Positions 1-4,876 of a stretch of 6,543 nt of DNA are shown piece after piece. A program made the translations under genes and the position numbers. The notes beneath the pieces are model-generated. The model was not told the DNA's origin, made no database searches, and was given only the letters and a program-made list of their open reading frames with translations. Origin of the DNA: an uncultured Candidatus Melainabacteria bacterium (GTDB taxonomy: Bacteria > Cyanobacteriota > Vampirovibrionia > Gastranaerophilales > Gastranaerophilaceae); contig CAKURN010000083.1 in NCBI GenBank assembly GCA_934675695.1, positions 1 through 6,543 of the forward strand. The letters run 5' to 3'. Positions within the stretch are counted from its first letter, which is position 1, and each line of letters starts with the position of its first letter.

Positions 1-2
1 AA

Positions 3-698
3 TGTGACCAATGTAAAGACGGTTATACATTACAAGATGGTAGATGTGACTGTCCGACTTGGGCTATGAAAGTAACTATAAATGGCTTGAAAAAATGTAT
101 AACAAAATTCAACCCCGGAGATACTGTAAACGGTGTTGGAGTTGCAATTCCATCTTCGCTAGGTATAACTAATTTATCTGCTTCAACTGCTTGTACTACT
201 GATACCGGTTACTGTTGTTGGGTAAATGGTATATTCAAAAATGAAGACTATCTAGTTAATAATCCGGCATATTATAAAGGAAGCGGTAGAATACAATGTA
301 ATTGGCATGCAGCTAATGCGATTTGTACTCATATTGGAGATGGAAAATGGAGATTGCCTACAACAGATGAACTAAAAGTCGCTATAAATACTTATTCAAG
401 AGACAAAGGTGTATCTGGGCTTCAAATTTGTAGTTACAAAAGCGGAACAGGATTGATTAGATGTAATGATGCAAAAAGCCAATGTGATGTTAAAACTGGT
501 TTAAATAGTAAAGAATTTGATGCAGATGACTGTGGTCCAGGTAGTGTATGGTCAACATTAGTTAAAGGCAAAATGAGTGTTTCGGGCACAAGACATGTTG
601 CATATAACGTAGATATTAATGGATATACACTTACTACTGCAGATTATGGTACTTTGCAATACGGACGTTCTTTTAGATGTATCTATGATTTAGAATAA
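3..698 (+). CDS. Cys-rich surface protein, C-terminal part, with DUF1566/FISUMP-like domain (5' partial)
   Basis: This is the last 231 codons of a larger gene. The frame stays open from the ATG at 66 back to the left edge, and those extra 21 residues (beginning CDQCKDGYTL) look like a Cys-rich EGF-like or growth-factor-receptor-type module (C-x2-C-x2-GY...G-x-C-x-C), so the true start lies outside the window. The remainder resembles the DUF1566/FISUMP group of lectin-like extracellular domains: WRLPTTDEL at 348-374, a VWST motif near 547-558, and a C-terminal FRC(I) at 672-683 just before the stop. About 15 cysteines in 231 residues suggest a disulfide-bonded, secreted or surface-anchored protein. 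The signal peptide or anchor would be upstream and cannot be seen. The role is not known; adhesion or ligand binding is a guess from the fold. A terminator follows 38 bases after the stop. The domain assignment rests on motif pattern only and is moderately sure. Confidence 0.7.
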   Translation, partial: CDQCKDGYTLQDGRCDCPTWAMKVTINGLKKCITKFNPGDTVNGVGVAIPSSLGITNLSASTACTTDTGYCCWVNGIFKNEDYLVNNPAYYKGSGRIQCNWHAANAICTHIGDGKWRLPTTDELKVAINTYSRDKGVSGLQICSYKSGTGLIRCNDAKSQCDVKTGLNSKEFDADDCGPGSVWSTLVKGKMSVSGTRHVAYNVDINGYTLTTADYGTLQYGRSFRCIYDLE

Positions 699-736
699 AA
701 TTTCTAAAACAAAAACTTAATATTTTCAATTCGTGT

Positions 737-761
737 GGGGAAATTCATTTCCCCTTTTTTT
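737..761 (+). terminator. Intrinsic terminator of the Cys-rich surface protein gene
   Basis: GGGGAAAT at 737-744 pairs perfectly with ATTTCCCC at 747-754. The two-base gap probably opens to a four-base loop on a 7-bp stem. A run of seven T follows directly on the + strand. There is no T run on the other side, so it should stop only rightward transcription, 38 bases after the stop codon at 698. It separates the surface protein gene from the zinc-ribbon gene. Confidence 0.85.
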
Positions 762-810
762 ATTTTAACAATAATTTTGTCTTTTTCAAAAAAATTATTA
801 ATCATATATT

Positions 811-1197
811 ATGAAAAATATCTTAATTACTTTTTTAAAAAACAAAAGCAACTGTTCTCATAAAAATGCTCTTTTATATTCAGAAAACGGTTATTGTCCT
901 GATTGTGGAGAATATTTGGTAAAAAATTACTATATAGTAAGATGTTCAAGATGTGACATAAAACGTGAAGCAAAAGTTTTTTGGGGTGAAGTTGTTCCAA
1001 AAGACAAATACTGCTCAAATTGTGGAGAAAGAGATTTTTATATAGAAAAAATTGACAAAGTGAATTTTATTGATGCAAATTATGCAGTTTGCTTAAAAGA
1101 AATAGCAAACGAAATTTCATCTAATCACCCAGAAGCACAAATTTGGGTTGATGAGGGTAATAACACAATTAAACAGCTGAAAAATCCCGTAATGTAG
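811..1197 (+). CDS. Small zinc-ribbon protein of unknown function
   Basis: This is a complete 128-residue protein. Three CxxC knuckles are visible: C29/C32 (CPDC), C45/C48 (CSRC) and C68/C71 (CSNC), plus C15-x-H17 near the N-terminus. Four Cys/His pairs could hold two zinc ions, as in rubredoxin-like or ribbon folds. No catalytic motif, signal peptide or membrane segment is seen, so it is likely cytoplasmic. The last 50 residues lack CxxC and look mixed helical (LKEIANEISS). The ATG at 811 is chosen because an in-frame TAA lies at 799-801 and leaves no other upstream start. There is no Shine-Dalgarno sequence before it. The gene stands alone behind a terminator and converges on dnaE with one base between stops. 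Function is not known; a nucleic-acid or protein-binding role is only suggested by the ribbons. Confidence 0.8.
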   Translation: MKNILITFLKNKSNCSHKNALLYSENGYCPDCGEYLVKNYYIVRCSRCDIKREAKVFWGEVVPKDKYCSNCGERDFYIEKIDKVNFIDANYAVCLKEIANEISSNHPEAQIWVDEGNNTIKQLKNPVM

Positions 1198-1198
1198 G

Positions 1199-4100
1199 TT
1201 ATTTTAGAGAATTAATTTCAACTTCAACTTTGTTTTTGAAAGCTGATTCGATTTCTTGTCTAAGGTTGTCTTGTGTGTTTACCCACAAATGATGATTTGT
1301 GAGCATTTGGTAATTTTGCATATTATCAAACTCATCAGGAGCATTAAATTCAATTACAACAGGGTTTTCGCCTTTGTGTTTAGCTAAAACTTCTTTTAAA
1401 TAAATATTTTCTTCGCTTTTTAGTTCGGTTAAATATTTTATTTTTACCAAATCAACATTGGTGATAGGTTTTACCTCGTTTACCTGCAGATTGATTTCTT
1501 CATCTCTTATGCTAACTTTTGCTTTTAGGATAACTTTTTGGTCAGATTCAATTTCTGTACCAAATTTTTCAACTACTTTCGGAAAAACAACAAAACCAAT
1601 TCTGCTTGTTAAATCTTCTATCGTACCTGTTTTGATGAATTTTGAGGGGTCTTTTTTTGTCGGTTTTTGAATAACCTGTGACAACAAACCGCACAATGTA
1701 ACATTCGAATCAGGTTTTGGCGATTCTATGATATCAGAGATTGTTTGTGTTGTTATGTATTTTAGAGTGTCTTTGATAGATTCTAGAGGGTGAGAAGTTA
1801 CATAAATACCCATTAACTCTTTTTCAAACTGTTGAATTTGCGTGTCTGTAAATTCTTCATCTGGAGTTCCTGACATTTGAAATGTCGGGATATTGAGTTC
1901 TTCTTGAGCTTCGGCAGAAATTGCACTAAATAAACTTACTTGTCCTGAGGATTTTGCCTTTGCGGAATTTTGAACAAATTCTACTACTTTGTCTATATTT
2001 TCAAGACATTGTTTTCTTGATTTTTCAATTGTAGAAAAAGCTCCTGCTTTAATTAAACTTTCTAGTGTTCTTTTGTTTAAACATTTAGAATCTACACGAG
2101 AACAAAAATCATACAAACTTTCAAACGGTTTGCTTTTTCTTTCTTCTTCAATTTGTTCAATCACGGCTTCTCCAACGTTTTTAATAGAAGCTAAACCAAA
2201 GCGGATATTATTTCCATCAGGTGTAAATTGTGAGTTTGATTTGTTGATATCAGGGGCTAAAACTTCTATTCCTTGTGATTGACATTGAAGAATGTATTGT
2301 TGTGTTTTTTCTTGTTTGTCACAAACAGAAGTAAGCATTGCACACATAAATTCTACAGGATAGTGTGCTTTTAGATATGCGGTTTGGTAAGCAACAAAAG
2401 CATAAGCAGATGAGTGAGCTTTGTTGAAACAGTATTTTGCGAAACTTTCTATTTGTTCAAAAAGAGCAATCGCTTTTTCTCTAGGCATGTCGTTTTTTGC
2501 AGCACCTGCAACAAAAATTTCTTTTTGCTCTGCCATTTCCAGAAGCTTCTTTTTACCCATCATACGACGAACTTTATCAGCACCACCCAGTGTATAGCCT
2601 GCTAAAGTCTGGAATATCGCCATAATCTGCTCTTGGTAGACAATTGTTCCATAAGTGTCTTTTAATATACTTTCAAGAAGCGGGTGAGCATATTCGACTT
2701 TTTGGCGACCATGTTTTCTATCTACGAAATCATCTATCATTCCGGCTTCGATAGGTCCCGGACGATATAGAGCAACGAGTGCACCAATGTCTTCAAATAC
2801 GCTTGGTTTTAGTCTTTTTACAAGTTTTTTCATTCCGCCTGATTCAAGCTGGAATACTGCATCGGTTTCACCTCTTGATAACAATTCAAAAGTCATTTTA
2901 TCATCAAGTGGAATTCTGTTGATATTGATTGATTTTCCTGTTCTTTCTTTAACTAAATCAAGAGCGTCTTGAATGATAGTCAAAGTTTCAAGCCCCAGAA
3001 AGTCCATTTTCAAAAGGCCTATTTTTTCAATACCTGCCATAGGGTACTGAGTTTCTGTTGATTTTTCTTTTGACAACGTAACAGGAATAATCTCACTCAT
3101 TGGTTTTGGTGCAATGATTACACCTGCAGCGTGCGTTCCTGTTTGGTTTTTTAGACCTTCCATATGAAGTGCTTCATCGACTAAGCTTTGAACTTGGGGA
3201 TTTTCTTCACACAGTTTTTTTAATTCCATTCCATCTAAAAGAGCGTCTTTTAGTTTTGTTCCGGGGTTAGAAGGTACCATACCCGCCCAAGTGTTTGCTT
3301 GTTGGAAAGGAATATCATATACTCTACAAACTGCTTTTAGAGCGGCTTTTGCAGCCAATGTACCAAAAGTAATAATTTGACAAACGTGGTCTTTTCCCCA
3401 ACGTTCAGATACGTATTCTATTACTTCTCCACGTCTTCTTTGGCAAAAATCAATATCGACATCGGGCATTGATATACGTTCCGGATTCAAAAATCTTTCA
3501 AACAACAGTTTATGTTCAATCGGGTCAAGCTCTGTTATTCCTAGTGAATATGCAACGATACTTCCTGCTGCAGAACCCCTCCCAGGGCCTACAGGGATAC
3601 CATGTTCTTTTGCCCAATTGATAAAGTCCCAAGTCAACAAGAAATACGCAGGAAATCCCATATGGAAAATAACACCTTTTTCGTATTCGTATCTTTCCAT
3701 TATAGAATCAGGAATAGGATCACCATAGCGTTCTTTTAGACCTTTGATGCACAAGTGATGAAAGTATTCTTGTTCATTAAAACCTTCAGGGCAAGGAAAT
3801 TTTGGCAAGTATTCTTTGGTTTTTCCAAATTCTAATTTGTCCATTTTAAAATCGCATTTGTCTGCAACTTCTACAGTTGTTTCTATACAGCGATTAAAGT
3901 AATCTTCATCCATCCAAGAAAAAGCACGTCTTAGTTCTTCTACTGTTTTTACATAAAACTCGTTAACAGAGAATTTGAAGCGGTTGGGGTTTGCTTTTGA
4001 TGATTTTGTTTGTTCGCACAATAAAGTATCATGCCAAGAAGCATCTTGTGCTCTTAAATAGTGAGAGTCGTTTGTAATGACTGTTTTAACCCCTAATTCT

Positions 4101-4723
4101 TCTGCTATTTTCATAAGTTCGGGGTTTGAATCTTTTTGTTCTTTTAGACCATGGTCTTGTAATTCAATATAAAAATCGTCTTTAAACAGGTCTTTGTAGT
4201 ATTTTGCTTTTTGTCTTGCTTTTTCAAGGTTTCCATCTAGTATGTTTCTTGCAACTTCCCCTTGAATACAAGCAGAAAGACAAATTATATCTTCGTGGTA
4301 TTTTTCTAAAATTTCGTGATTTATACGTGGTTTGTAGTAGTAGCCTTGTGTTGTTGCAATAGAATCAAGTTTGCATAGATTGTGATAGCCGTTTTGATTT
4401 TTTGCAAGCAAAACAAGGTGATACATTGTTTTTTTGCTTCTATCTTCTATTACATCACCCTCGCAGATATAAAATTCACAGCCGACAATGGGTTTTACGG
4501 CTTCGATTTTTTTCTTTAATTCTTGGACATCGTCCGATAACATATGTGACAACATGTCATTTTTTGCAATGAACATATCTGCACAACCATACATAACTCC
4601 ATGGTCTGTGATTGCAATTGCAGGCATGTCGTTTTCTGCTGCAAATTTGTAAAAATCAGGAATCCTAATCGCCCCATCTAATAGCGAATATTCTGTGTGA
4701 ATGTGTAAAGGAACGTACTTCAT
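1199..4723 (-). CDS. dnaE: DNA polymerase III subunit alpha (DnaE1 type)
   Basis: This is the catalytic subunit of the replicative DNA polymerase, extending primers with dNTPs while tied to the sliding clamp. It is complete at 1174 residues, within the usual range (E. coli 1160). Order of domains: PHP domain about 1-225 with H7/H9, D40/H41, E83, H102, C152, D219 and H221; a GRGSAAGS loop at 381-388; palm acidic residues D423 and D425 in PDVDIDF, and D574 in KMDFLGL; the conserved FNKAHSSAYA segment at 766-775; helix-hairpin-helix region about 820-896; clamp-binding motif QVSLF at 928-932; OB fold about 1007-1086; and a C-terminal tail that may carry the tau contact. The start is set by the family N-terminus (HIHTEYSLLDG near residue 7). 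No Shine-Dalgarno sequence is visible; a six-codon ORF overlaps the ATG. The full set of PHP metal ligands suggests a metal-bound PHP, possibly with proofreading. No intein is present. Confidence 0.98.
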   Translation of the reverse strand: MKYVPLHIHTEYSLLDGAIRIPDFYKFAAENDMPAIAITDHGVMYGCADMFIAKNDMLSHMLSDDVQELKKKIEAVKPIVGCEFYICEGDVIEDRSKKTMYHLVLLAKNQNGYHNLCKLDSIATTQGYYYKPRINHEILEKYHEDIICLSACIQGEVARNILDGNLEKARQKAKYYKDLFKDDFYIELQDHGLKEQKDSNPELMKIAEELGVKTVITNDSHYLRAQDASWHDTLLCEQTKSSKANPNRFKFSVNEFYVKTVEELRRAFSWMDEDYFNRCIETTVEVADKCDFKMDKLEFGKTKEYLPKFPCPEGFNEQEYFHHLCIKGLKERYGDPIPDSIMERYEYEKGVIFHMGFPAYFLLTWDFINWAKEHGIPVGPGRGSAAGSIVAYSLGITELDPIEHKLLFERFLNPERISMPDVDIDFCQRRRGEVIEYVSERWGKDHVCQIITFGTLAAKAALKAVCRVYDIPFQQANTWAGMVPSNPGTKLKDALLDGMELKKLCEENPQVQSLVDEALHMEGLKNQTGTHAAGVIIAPKPMSEIIPVTLSKEKSTETQYPMAGIEKIGLLKMDFLGLETLTIIQDALDLVKERTGKSININRIPLDDKMTFELLSRGETDAVFQLESGGMKKLVKRLKPSVFEDIGALVALYRPGPIEAGMIDDFVDRKHGRQKVEYAHPLLESILKDTYGTIVYQEQIMAIFQTLAGYTLGGADKVRRMMGKKKLLEMAEQKEIFVAGAAKNDMPREKAIALFEQIESFAKYCFNKAHSSAYAFVAYQTAYLKAHYPVEFMCAMLTSVCDKQEKTQQYILQCQSQGIEVLAPDINKSNSQFTPDGNNIRFGLASIKNVGEAVIEQIEEERKSKPFESLYDFCSRVDSKCLNKRTLESLIKAGAFSTIEKSRKQCLENIDKVVEFVQNSAKAKSSGQVSLFSAISAEAQEELNIPTFQMSGTPDEEFTDTQIQQFEKELMGIYVTSHPLESIKDTLKYITTQTISDIIESPKPDSNVTLCGLLSQVIQKPTKKDPSKFIKTGTIEDLTSRIGFVVFPKVVEKFGTEIESDQKVILKAKVSIRDEEINLQVNEVKPITNVDLVKIKYLTELKSEENIYLKEVLAKHKGENPVVIEFNAPDEFDNMQNYQMLTNHHLWVNTQDNLRQEIESAFKNKVEVEINSLK

Positions 4724-4740
4724 AATTTTAATTTTACCAT
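4720..4740 (-). other. Possible six-codon upstream ORF overlapping the dnaE start
   Basis: On the minus strand an ATG at 4740-4738 opens a frame reading MVKLKL, whose TGA shares two bases with the dnaE ATG (an ATGA overlap at 4723-4720). Such an overlap is the classic arrangement for translational coupling, and dnaE itself has no ribosome-binding site. Only a weak purine stretch (AAGAAAAGAG) lies before the upstream ATG, and it is rather close. This could equally be chance in AT-rich DNA. Confidence 0.25.
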
Positions 4741-4762
4741 AAGCTCTTTTCTTAGGAGTTGT

Positions 4763-4791
4763 ATTTGAATTTATGTAAATTTTTTGTTCAA
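4763..4791 (-). promoter_or_regulatory. Weak candidate sigma-70 promoter for dnaE
   Basis: On the minus strand TTGAAC (4791-4786, 4/6 to TTGACA) is followed after 17 bases by TCAAAT (4768-4763, 4/6 to TATAAT). It lies just past the SLH-gene terminator and about 40 bases before the dnaE ATG, where a promoter is expected because the upstream gene is terminated. An alternative is an extended -10, TGGTAAAAT at 4739-4731, which has no good -35 and would put the start of transcription at the ATG. Neither is convincing in such AT-rich DNA. Confidence 0.25.
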
Positions 4792-4821
4792 AAAAGACTA
4801 CACATAATCCTTGTGTAGTCT
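4790..4821 (-). terminator. Intrinsic terminator of the SLH-domain protein gene
   Basis: AGACTACACA (4795-4804) and TGTGTAGTCT (4812-4821) form a perfect 10-bp stem with a seven-base loop. On the minus strand the stem runs straight into a T tract ending at 4790. It lies 56 to 87 bases after the stop of the SLH gene and ends its transcript before dnaE, which runs the same way. dnaE therefore needs its own promoter between this hairpin and 4723. Confidence 0.9.
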
Positions 4822-4872
4822 AAAACTATCGTTAGTTTTTCTTTATTATTTATGAAGTGTTTTGCCAACTTC
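4822..4872 (-). other. Two weak stem-loops in the 3' untranslated region of the SLH gene
   Basis: Between the SLH stop codon and the strong terminator are two further inverted repeats: GAAGT/ACTTC (arms 4854-4858 and 4868-4872, nine-base loop), and AAAACTA/TAGTTTT (arms 4822-4828 and 4833-4839, four-base loop). The second abuts the terminator stem with no gap. They might protect the mRNA 3' end, but both stems are short and AT-rich and could be chance. Confidence 0.35.
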
Positions 4873-4876
4873 TTTT

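Noticed and set aside
66..68. ATG at 66 as the start of the left gene
   Set aside because: The same frame is open to base 3 and encodes a plausible Cys-rich module; no ribosome-binding site precedes this ATG.
769..810. A promoter for the zinc-ribbon gene, with TTGTCT at 777-782 and TATATT at 805-810
   Set aside because: The spacing is 22 bases and the -10 would touch the ATG, so transcription would begin inside the gene; other AT-rich boxes are no better.
827..1018. Minus-strand frame of 63 codons opposite the zinc-ribbon gene
   Set aside because: The opposite strand has clear CxxC motifs; this frame is rich in Leu, Cys and Phe as expected from antisense AT-rich DNA.
1458..2972. Several + strand open frames of 61-97 codons opposite dnaE (1458-1670, 1989-2282, 2414-2605, 2787-2972)
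   Set aside because: They are antisense shadows of a well-conserved coding gene, with no ribosome sites and no recognisable domains.
1199..4723. An intein inside dnaE
   Set aside because: Length and continuous family motifs leave no room for an insertion, and no splicing-block motifs are seen.
4751..4758. CTTAGGAG on the + strand as a Shine-Dalgarno site
   Set aside because: It is on the wrong strand for dnaE, and no + strand gene starts near it.
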